DNA from: CALJTV01 sp034433775
GTDB lineage: Bacteria > Chloroflexota > Dehalococcoidia > GIF9 > UBA5629
NCBI GenBank assembly: GCA_034433775.1
Contig: DAOUAI010000080.1
Coordinates: 1 to 22,291, forward strand
Reading direction: 5' to 3'
DNA: 22,291 nucleotides
In this document: positions 5,707 through 11,952 of the stretch, piece after piece
Position numbering within the stretch: position 1 is the first letter of the stretch
How the letters are laid out: the number at the start of each line of letters is the position of its first letter
Made by a program: the position numbers and the translations under genes
The notes under the pieces: generated by a model
The model's database searches: none
The model's input: only the letters and a program-made list of their open reading frames with translations
Told to the model about the DNA's origin: nothing

Positions 5707-7932
5707 ATGTCTCGGGTGGTAAGGCTGGCACTCTTTTTGCTGCTTGTTGGTGGTTTTCTAGCCCCGGCTCCGATTTCCGCGCAGGCTTATGGGTCTGGGG
5801 AACTTGAACAAGGGGGAATCCGCTTACAATTTTCCGGGCAGGTCACCGGTGGTGGTACGTGTCAGGTAGTCGGGCAGAATAAAATACAATGCCAGATACC
5901 GGCGGGGACATCAGGGGCTATCCAGCTTACAGCCACCAGAATGCCAGCCGGTGCCGTCAATATACGCGCGGTATCTCTGCCTGCAGGGTGGTCGCCTTTT
6001 CCTGTAGCCAGCGGCTGGGGCACGGTAAGCAGGCAATATAGCTTTAGCGTGCCATCTGGCTCTGCAGGACAGCGGTTTGAACTCCGCTTCAGTGCCTGGA
6101 CAGCAGGGGTTGTCGGAGAACTACAATTAACTTGCATAATCGACTCTGTGGCACCGCCTGCCCCGAGCCCCCCGCCAACTCCAACTCCGCCACCAGCTCC
6201 TTCACCACAGCCATCGCCCACGCTGCTACCCCGAATTGAGGTCATACCAGAAATGCTGGATTTTGGTGAGGTGACTGTTGGCAAGCAGGCGAGTGCACTT
6301 TTCAGGATAAAGAATACCGGTGGCGATGTTTTGGCTGTTAGCTGGGTGAACATCGGCATTGGAGCGATAGTATCGGGACCATTTAGCCTCACTTGTCCCG
6401 GGGCTGTGCCTTTCTTTTTGTTGCCCGGTGGGACGAGTATGCCATTCTTGGTCATATTTAGCCCTGCTGAGTCTGGAGAATTTAAAGATAAGGTTATAAT
6501 CAGCAGTAATGACCCCCAGCGACCGCAAGTGGAGATCCTGCTCACCGGTAAGGCAGTCAGCGAGTCGGAGGCCCTCAGCCCTAGGTACGAACCACCGACG
6601 GAAGAGGGTGAAGCTGTACCGGTGCCCCAAGAAGTGCCGAAGAAATGTCAGGAGTGTCCGCTCGGGGTTTTGACGCAGAACTGCCAGCTTATACCAGCAG
6701 TCCCGGAGAGGTGGTGCCCTCATAAGGACAAGCGAGTACCCGAGATTGCAAAACTGGTCGCCGGCGAGTGGGCAAAGGATTACCATATCATCTGTCTTCA
6801 GGAGGTGTTCAGCTACGAGGGTAAAGACTTCCGCTATAAGAACGCCATAGCACAAGCCTGGCTCGGAGACCAGGACCTGGATTTAGGTGCTGAAAGGGAG
6901 TCGGGTGTGGGGAAGAAAAAAGAAAGGCATAAGGTATGGTGGCACAGCTTGGAGAAGGATGGCAAACATCAGGACCAGGACATTGAGGTTGATGGTGAGA
7001 GGGTGCGGCTGCTGGCGAGGAACCCTGGCGATGAGTCTGCTGTCCAGCAAATAGCGGTGCTGAAGAAAGGTGACAGATATCTGGTCACCGGACCGGACAC
7101 GCCAGGTGGGGAAATGTTTAGCATGGATGGTGGCTTGATGGTACTATCGAGACATCCGGTGATAGCGGCTAGCGGCTTTACGTTTAGCGACCGTCCGGGC
7201 ATGGTGGAAGGGCGGGCTAATAAAGGGGCGCTGTACGTCCGCATCAAGCTCCCTGGCGAGCCGGAATGTTATGTTCATGTGTTCAATACTCATCTGGCTG
7301 CTGGTGATGAGCAGGAATACTGGCAGCACCGGGGTAAACAACTGCAAGAGCTTGGGGAGTTTATCAGCAAATGTGTGGCGGACGCAAAAGACCACCCTGT
7401 AATCGTCTGTGGCGACTTCAATGTGGATGGGTATTGTGGTGAATATAACAGGCTAAAGGGGTGGTGTAATCCTTTGAATTTAAAAGACGCCTGGAGGGAG
7501 AAGAACCAGAGGCAAGACCCACCCAGAAGCCCTTATGATGATGCGGCAAAAGATATATCCTGGTTTGACCGTCAGTTCAGTCTGGAGAAGCAGAGGGAAT
7601 ACCGGCAGTGGGAAGAGATGTGCCGGCAGTATAAGAATGAGTGTGACAAAAACCGTCGAGAGGGCAGTAACGAGGCTACCTGGGTTGGTAAAGGGAGTTT
7701 AAAGGATGAGACTCCGTGGGGTGAAAAGAATGTCCTGGCTGCAGAGACTGGAGGTTACCTGCGGCTGGACTACATTTTCTATTCTGCCGGGTCGGCACCG
7801 TTGAGGCTGATTCTGGAATCTGTATCCCGTGAGCCGGCGAAGAAGCGTGCTGAGAAATACCTCTGGGGTGGTTACACCGTGTCCGACCACCTCGGCGTAG
7901 GGGCGCAGTTTAAAATTATGCCTGCGGAGTAG
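5707..7932 (+). CDS. Secreted HYDIN/ASPM-like Ig domain + endonuclease/exonuclease/phosphatase (EEP) protein
   Basis: This 741-residue protein appears to be exported. A signal peptide (about 1-26: basic start, Leu/Val core, ISAQA cleavage region) leads to a beta-rich N-domain (about 30-147). A Pro-rich linker (about 149-174) comes next, then a HYDIN/ASPM-type Ig-like domain (about 176-285) opening with the LDFGEVTVG signature. The C-terminal EEP domain starts at about 316 with LTQN; QEVF (about 365) gives the metal-binding Glu. It continues with SRHPV, NTHLAAG, CGDFNVDG (about 566) and ends with SDHLGV (about 726), carrying the Asp-His pair. The catalytic set therefore looks intact. EEP relatives include sphingomyelinases, nucleases and inositol phosphatases; the substrate cannot be told here. 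Insertions between motifs make the domain large. The ribosome site is weak. It stands alone, divergent from the SbcD-like gene. Confidence 0.85.
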   Translation: MSRVVRLALFLLLVGGFLAPAPISAQAYGSGELEQGGIRLQFSGQVTGGGTCQVVGQNKIQCQIPAGTSGAIQLTATRMPAGAVNIRAVSLPAGWSPFPVASGWGTVSRQYSFSVPSGSAGQRFELRFSAWTAGVVGELQLTCIIDSVAPPAPSPPPTPTPPPAPSPQPSPTLLPRIEVIPEMLDFGEVTVGKQASALFRIKNTGGDVLAVSWVNIGIGAIVSGPFSLTCPGAVPFFLLPGGTSMPFLVIFSPAESGEFKDKVIISSNDPQRPQVEILLTGKAVSESEALSPRYEPPTEEGEAVPVPQEVPKKCQECPLGVLTQNCQLIPAVPERWCPHKDKRVPEIAKLVAGEWAKDYHIICLQEVFSYEGKDFRYKNAIAQAWLGDQDLDLGAERESGVGKKKERHKVWWHSLEKDGKHQDQDIEVDGERVRLLARNPGDESAVQQIAVLKKGDRYLVTGPDTPGGEMFSMDGGLMVLSRHPVIAASGFTFSDRPGMVEGRANKGALYVRIKLPGEPECYVHVFNTHLAAGDEQEYWQHRGKQLQELGEFISKCVADAKDHPVIVCGDFNVDGYCGEYNRLKGWCNPLNLKDAWREKNQRQDPPRSPYDDAAKDISWFDRQFSLEKQREYRQWEEMCRQYKNECDKNRREGSNEATWVGKGSLKDETPWGEKNVLAAETGGYLRLDYIFYSAGSAPLRLILESVSREPAKKRAEKYLWGGYTVSDHLGVGAQFKIMPAE

Positions 7933-7936
7933 AGAA

Positions 7937-7951
7937 TAGTGCAGGGCACTA
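7937..7951 (+). terminator. Possible weak terminator hairpin after the EEP gene
   Basis: A 6-bp stem TAGTGC/GCACTA with a 3-base loop starts a few bases after the EEP stop codon. A TTTTT run follows only about 7 bases later, so it is a poor intrinsic terminator at best. Confidence 0.3.
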
Positions 7952-7960
7952 ATGTGGTTT

Positions 7961-7988
7961 TTGTCACGCACTTTTGTACCGTTATATA
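7961..7988 (+). promoter_or_regulatory. Putative promoter of the MFS gene
   Basis: TTGTCA (7961-7966; 5 of 6 matches to TTGACA) and TATATA (7983-7988) are separated by 16 bases. They lie about 80 bases before the ATG at 8071. The leader downstream carries the AGGAGAG ribosome site; I see no riboswitch-like structure in it. Confidence 0.42.
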
Positions 7989-8070
7989 AACAGGACGCTC
8001 TTGCCTCTATGTAATGAAAATGATTTGAGCCCTTTTCTGATTATCTAAATAGCTGCAAGAGGAGAGAGAA

Positions 8071-9270
8071 ATGGTGGAAAACAAAGTCTTGAAGTACAGG
8101 TGGGTTATCCTTGCCGTCTACATGTATGCATCGGCGCTGACTCAGATGTACTGGTTAAATTTTGCTGCTATTACCACCTACCTGGAGGCAAATCTCCATA
8201 TAACGGCGATGAGTGTGGGACTGCTGACGCTGGTCTTTCCGTTGGTGCAGGTCTTGCTCACCATGCCGGCAGGCATTGTCATTGACCGGAAGGGATTTAA
8301 GTATGGTGTAGGGATAGGTGTAATTTTTACCGGTGTGTTTGCCATGCTGCGCTTGGTGAACCCCGATGCTTATTTACTACTTCTTATTTCTCAGATAGGG
8401 ATTTCCATCGGGCAGCCATTCGTGCTGAATGGCGTGACCAAGCTTGCGGCTACCTGGTTCCCCAAAGAACAGGAAGCCACCGCGGTCGGTCTCGGGTCTC
8501 TAGCCTTATTTATTGGCATGATGGTGGCACTCGGTGCTACTCCTGCCATAGTGGAAGCACTGGGTTTCCAGGCTATGGTCCTGATATATGGCATCATGGG
8601 GATTTTGGGGGTGGCGCTGTTCTATACTCTGGTGAGGTCGGAGCCGCCAGTGCCGGTACCGAGTGAAGAAGAAAAGGTGTCTAACTGGGAAGGGATCAGA
8701 AGGACTCTAAAAATCAGGGACTTCGTAATCCTGGGGTTTATAGCCCTTATAGGCATTGGTGTCTTTAACGGGCTAGCCACCTGGCTGGAGAAGATTTTGA
8801 ATGAACTGCATCAGATCCCGATGACCGATGCTGGTACCATAAGCGCTGTGCTGGTCTTTAGCGGTATGCTCGGCTGCATAGTCATACCTGTGGTCTCAGA
8901 TAAAATCAGGCGGCGCAAGCCTTTTCTGCTGCTGGCGTCCGCAGGAGGGGCTGTAGGTGTAGTTTTTCTTATGTTCGCCGAAGGTTTTGCACTGAACCTA
9001 GCGAATGGCATGATGCTCGGTTTCTTTCTAATTTCCGCGCTACCTATAATGTTAACCATGTCGCGAGAGATCACAGGAGCTAGATTTGCTGGAATTTCCG
9101 TCGGCTATTTACAGCTATTGGGGAATGCGGCTGCGGTGGCTATCGTTCCCCTAATGGAGTTTCTGCGCGGGATGACAGAAGCGCATATTTTGCCGCTGGT
9201 TTTTCTGGCTACGCTACTGATTACGTCTTTCATACTGGCAACTCGCATAAGGGAGACTGCCAGAGGTTAA
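8071..9270 (+). CDS. Major facilitator superfamily transporter
   Basis: This 399-residue protein has about 12 hydrophobic segments in two halves separated by a charged central loop (about residues 190-212), the normal MFS layout. The loop after TM2 (about 72-80) contains an IDRKGFK stretch, a version of MFS motif A (GxxxDRxGxR). The second-half equivalent after TM8 reads SDKIRRRK. The N-terminal helix has a YMYASALTQMYWLNF segment resembling FLVCR/NNP-like or oxalate/formate-type MFS members, but I cannot name a substrate. An AGAGGAGAG ribosome site precedes the ATG. The gene is followed about 70 bases later by a decayed SemiSWEET gene on the same strand, so the two may once have formed a transport unit. 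Confidence 0.85.
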   Translation: MVENKVLKYRWVILAVYMYASALTQMYWLNFAAITTYLEANLHITAMSVGLLTLVFPLVQVLLTMPAGIVIDRKGFKYGVGIGVIFTGVFAMLRLVNPDAYLLLLISQIGISIGQPFVLNGVTKLAATWFPKEQEATAVGLGSLALFIGMMVALGATPAIVEALGFQAMVLIYGIMGILGVALFYTLVRSEPPVPVPSEEEKVSNWEGIRRTLKIRDFVILGFIALIGIGVFNGLATWLEKILNELHQIPMTDAGTISAVLVFSGMLGCIVIPVVSDKIRRRKPFLLLASAGGAVGVVFLMFAEGFALNLANGMMLGFFLISALPIMLTMSREITGARFAGISVGYLQLLGNAAAVAIVPLMEFLRGMTEAHILPLVFLATLLITSFILATRIRETARG

Positions 9271-9339
9271 GGTTTGTGGCCCTGCGGGAGACTTTTTGGA
9301 AACCAGGAACGAGTAAGTGCTGGCAGAAAAAAGAGGTGC

Positions 9340-9600
9340 AACTTAGTATGGCAAGAATTTCTGGGCTACGGGGGTGGGCTATTTATAACTGTGGGGTTCA
9401 TTCCACAGGTGTAGCGTCTGTTTAGATTGAAGAGTGCACACGAGATAAGTCTCTCTTTCACCTTGCTTTTTCTGGCAGGCACCATTTGCTGGTTGGTCTA
9501 CGGGGTCCTGCTGGGCCTGGCACCTGTAATCCTGTGGAATACGATATCACTGGGTTTGATGTGCGCCTTGCTGTTTGCCAAGCTCAAGTATGGAAAATGA
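9340..9600 (+). pseudogene. Decayed SemiSWEET (MtN3/PQ-loop) sugar transporter
   Basis: One continuous frame (codons starting at 9340) reads as a SemiSWEET of about 86 residues. It has a first helix with ITVGFIPQV (the PQ motif at 9403-9408), then RLFRLKSAHEISLSF, a second helix with ICWLVYG, and a third helix ILWNTISLG ending in AKLKYGK before TGA at 9598. Two lesions are visible. A TAG at 9412-9414 sits right after the PQV motif, where the family has a sense codon (a Trp codon is one base away). There is also no ATG, GTG or TTG in frame at the N-terminus, although AGAGGTG (9332-9338) lies at ribosome-site distance from codon 9346 (GTA). The ATG at 9348 is in another frame. SemiSWEETs work as dimers, so half a protein is unlikely to act. 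The rest of the 9271-9785 spacer holds only the downstream promoter and a short dyad at 9620-9640. Confidence 0.8.
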
Positions 9601-9690
9601 TTCCGACAAGCATAGCCTCTCCAGATGTCCGGAGTCTGGACTTGTGTATCGTGCATCAAAAGGTCAAAAAAGGACTTAAAGGGACATAAC

Positions 9691-9719
9691 TTGACTATTT
9701 AGTAATTTAGTGCTATGTT
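9691..9719 (+). promoter_or_regulatory. Promoter of the HTH-receiver/GH3/kinase operon
   Basis: TTGACT (9691-9696) and TATGTT (9714-9719) are separated by an ideal 17 bases, about 66 bases before the ATG at 9786. TTAGGAGAG lies between them and the start codon as ribosome site. The leader is too short for an evident riboswitch. Confidence 0.6.
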
Positions 9720-9785
9720 AGTGGTGTCGGTGTTGTATGCAAATACCAGACCAGCAGGGCTCAATATTAGGAGAGACAGGACAAC

Positions 9786-10331
9786 ATGGCAGAACTTATG
9801 ACGGTTGGGGAACTGGCTTCTTATTTGCGAGTCACGGAAAAGACTGTATACAGGTTACTGAAGCGAGGTTTGCTCCCGGCGACGAAGGTGGGTCGTCAGT
9901 GGAGGTTCGATAAAGTCCTGGTCGATGAATGGCTGCATCAAAGACCGGTGGAAGCTAAAGCAAGTATACTTGTTGTTGATGATGAGCAGTCTATTCGTTT
10001 GATGTTCAAGCAGACACTAGAGGAGTTAGGTCACCGGGTTGAGGTTGCTGCGTCCAGTCTCGAGGGTTTGGAGCTGGTAAAGCGACGGGACTTCGACATG
10101 GTTTTTCTTGACCTCAAAATGCCGACGATGGACGGGGCGGAGCTTTTCCGTCAGATAAAGGCTTTAAGACCCAAGTTGCCGGTAATTATTATAACTGGCT
10201 ATCCGGACAGTGAGATCATGGCACGGGCTTTAAGCTTGGGCCCCTTCGGGGTTATGAACAAGCCTTTCAGCGCATCAGATGTCATTGCTGCTGTTAACAC
10301 TTTTGTTCAATTTACTGCACCAAAGGTGTAG
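9786..10331 (+). CDS. Response regulator with N-terminal excisionase-type HTH and C-terminal receiver domain
   Basis: The first 52 residues form an HTH_17/excisionase (MerR-like) DNA-binding domain: MTVGELASYL, RVTEKTVYRLLKRG, then the KVGRQWRF wing and DEWL. A complete receiver domain follows (about 59-178) with the acidic pocket Asp65-Asp66, phospho-acceptor Asp109 in FLDLKMP, Thr137 in IITGYP and Lys159 in NKPF. All residues needed for phosphorylation are present. The order (DNA-binding first, receiver last) is the reverse of OmpR/NarL-type regulators. The protein is predicted to be phosphorylated by the kinase encoded two genes downstream and to act in the cytoplasm as a transcription factor; it could instead be a recruited DNA-bound adaptor. 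The GH3 gene starts 15 bases after the stop. Confidence 0.88.
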   Translation: MAELMTVGELASYLRVTEKTVYRLLKRGLLPATKVGRQWRFDKVLVDEWLHQRPVEAKASILVVDDEQSIRLMFKQTLEELGHRVEVAASSLEGLELVKRRDFDMVFLDLKMPTMDGAELFRQIKALRPKLPVIIITGYPDSEIMARALSLGPFGVMNKPFSASDVIAAVNTFVQFTAPKV

Positions 10332-10346
10332 AAAGGAGCTAATCTT

Positions 10347-11945
10347 ATGATAGCTAAGGATGAGTTGTTCAAAACGGGGAACCAGGAGAGGATCTGGCAA
10401 AAGTATTGCGGCTTTCTTGACCTCTCGTTGTCCGAGTTCATGGAGATACAGGAGCAGCTACTTATGGACCAGATTGAGCTGGTCCATAACAGTCCTCTGG
10501 CTAAGAAATTTATGCCTAAAAAGCCGAAAGATGTAGCTGAGTTCCGCAAAATTGTCCCCTTGACCACTTACAAGGACTACGCCGAGTATCTCGATGCTAA
10601 AAACGAAGATGTTCTGGCAGTCAAGCCTTATTGCTGGGTCTGCACCTCCGGCCGGGGAGGGACTTTTAAGTGGGTTCCTTATACCGAGATGGCTATTGAG
10701 AAATTCGGAGCACACTGCATCGCACTTATGATTTTAGCCTGCGCTAGTAGAAAAAGTGAGGTCAATGTTACCAGCGGTATAAGGGTATTGCATAACCTGC
10801 CGCCGCCTCCTTATCTGACAGGAATTATGGCCGCGATACTAGCTAGGCAACTAGATGCTCGCGTTATTCCTCCTCTCAACAAATATCAAGGGGCGGATTT
10901 TGAAACCAGAATGCTGGCTGGTTTTCAGATAGCATTGCGAACCGGGGTAGATATGTTAAGTTCTCTAACCAGCATCCTGGTCAAGATGGGCGAAAGGTTC
11001 ACTGAAAGTTCGGGGCGGTTGAGATTCGATTTGCGCATGTTGCACCCTCAGATAATCTTGCGTCTGATTCAGGCCTGGCTAAGGTGTAAGAGAGAAGGTA
11101 GGAGTATGTTGCCCAAGGATCTCTGGACTGTAAAAGGGCTTGCCTGTTATGGGACAGACACTAGTATCTATAAAGGCGAACTCTTACGCTATTGGGGTAA
11201 GCAACCGCTGGAGATTTATGCTGCTACCGAGCCGGGGCTGATTGCGACCCATGCTTGGAACAAGAAGACTATGACCTTCACTCCGTCATCCTGTTTCCTA
11301 GAGTTTATTCCTGAGGAGGAGTGGCTCAAGAATCGTCAGGACAGCAGCTATCATCCCTCCACCATACTTCTGGATAAAGTAAAACAGGGGGAACGCTATG
11401 AAATAGTCTTTACCAGCTTTTATGGGATGCCGTTCCTGCGCTATAGGTTGGGGGACCTTATCAGGATAGTTGCCCTGGAAGACAAGGAGGCGGGGATCAA
11501 ACTCCCTCAGATGGTGTTCGACAGCCGTGCTGATGACCTTATTGATATTGCCGGCTTCGCCAGACTGGATGAGAAAACGATATGGCAGGCTATTGCGAAT
11601 ACAGGAATAAAGTACGAGGACTGGTCGGCACGTAAGGAGTATGAGCAAGGCGACCCTGTTATACGCATCTACATTGAGCTAAGGGAGGCGAAAGAGGCTG
11701 AAGTCCTGGAAAGGCTAATTCACCAGGAACTATCAGAGATTGTTAGTGACTATAAGGACCTGGAGAACATGTTAGGCATAAGACCGTTGAGGGTGACTCT
11801 TTTACCCGCCGGTAGTTTCCAGCGATATTATGAAAAAAGGAAAAAGGCGGGTGCTGACCTTGCCCACCTGAAGCCGCCTCATATGAATGCTTCGGATACC
11901 ATTATCCAGGACCTTGTGGGTCACGGGGTGCAGCTTACTACCTAG
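10347..11945 (+). CDS. GH3-family (auxin-responsive GH3-like) adenylate-forming enzyme
   Basis: Plant GH3 proteins adenylate carboxylic acids such as auxin or jasmonate and conjugate them to amino acids. This 532-residue bacterial member has the matching layout: an N-terminal helix region with PLTTYKDY (about 71-78) before a P-loop-like TSGRGGTFKWVPYT (100-113). The ATEPGL segment (about 293-298) sits where plants have the acyl-binding YxSSE motif. The YRLGDLIRI motif (about 365-373) is nearly identical to the plant YRxGD ATP-binding motif. A smaller C-terminal domain follows. The P-loop differs from the usual SSGTS, so activity is likely but not certain. AAAGGAG precedes the ATG. It is flanked by a response regulator (15 bases upstream) and a histidine kinase (7 bases downstream), so it is probably coexpressed with them. 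The substrate is unknown. Confidence 0.85.
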   Translation: MIAKDELFKTGNQERIWQKYCGFLDLSLSEFMEIQEQLLMDQIELVHNSPLAKKFMPKKPKDVAEFRKIVPLTTYKDYAEYLDAKNEDVLAVKPYCWVCTSGRGGTFKWVPYTEMAIEKFGAHCIALMILACASRKSEVNVTSGIRVLHNLPPPPYLTGIMAAILARQLDARVIPPLNKYQGADFETRMLAGFQIALRTGVDMLSSLTSILVKMGERFTESSGRLRFDLRMLHPQIILRLIQAWLRCKREGRSMLPKDLWTVKGLACYGTDTSIYKGELLRYWGKQPLEIYAATEPGLIATHAWNKKTMTFTPSSCFLEFIPEEEWLKNRQDSSYHPSTILLDKVKQGERYEIVFTSFYGMPFLRYRLGDLIRIVALEDKEAGIKLPQMVFDSRADDLIDIAGFARLDEKTIWQAIANTGIKYEDWSARKEYEQGDPVIRIYIELREAKEAEVLERLIHQELSEIVSDYKDLENMLGIRPLRVTLLPAGSFQRYYEKRKKAGADLAHLKPPHMNASDTIIQDLVGHGVQLTT

Positions 11946-11952
11946 GGGGAAC

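Noticed and set aside
5862..6545. Minus-strand open frame of 227 codons opposite the secreted EEP protein
   Set aside because: The plus-strand gene shows a signal peptide, Ig-like and EEP motifs in one frame; the antisense frame has a Gly-rich low-complexity stretch mirroring the Pro linker and no family features.
9271..9310. CCCTGCGGG followed by TTTTT after the MFS gene as a terminator
   Set aside because: The stem is only three base pairs, too weak to call.
9620..9640. TCCAGA/TCTGGA dyad before the response-regulator promoter
   Set aside because: Only a 6-bp stem with a 9-base loop and no T-run; it could arise by chance and lies too far upstream of the promoter to be called an operator.
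9486..9689. Short plus-strand open frame in the spacer before the response regulator
   Set aside because: It is an out-of-frame reading of the SemiSWEET remnant, whose correct frame gives an obvious family match.
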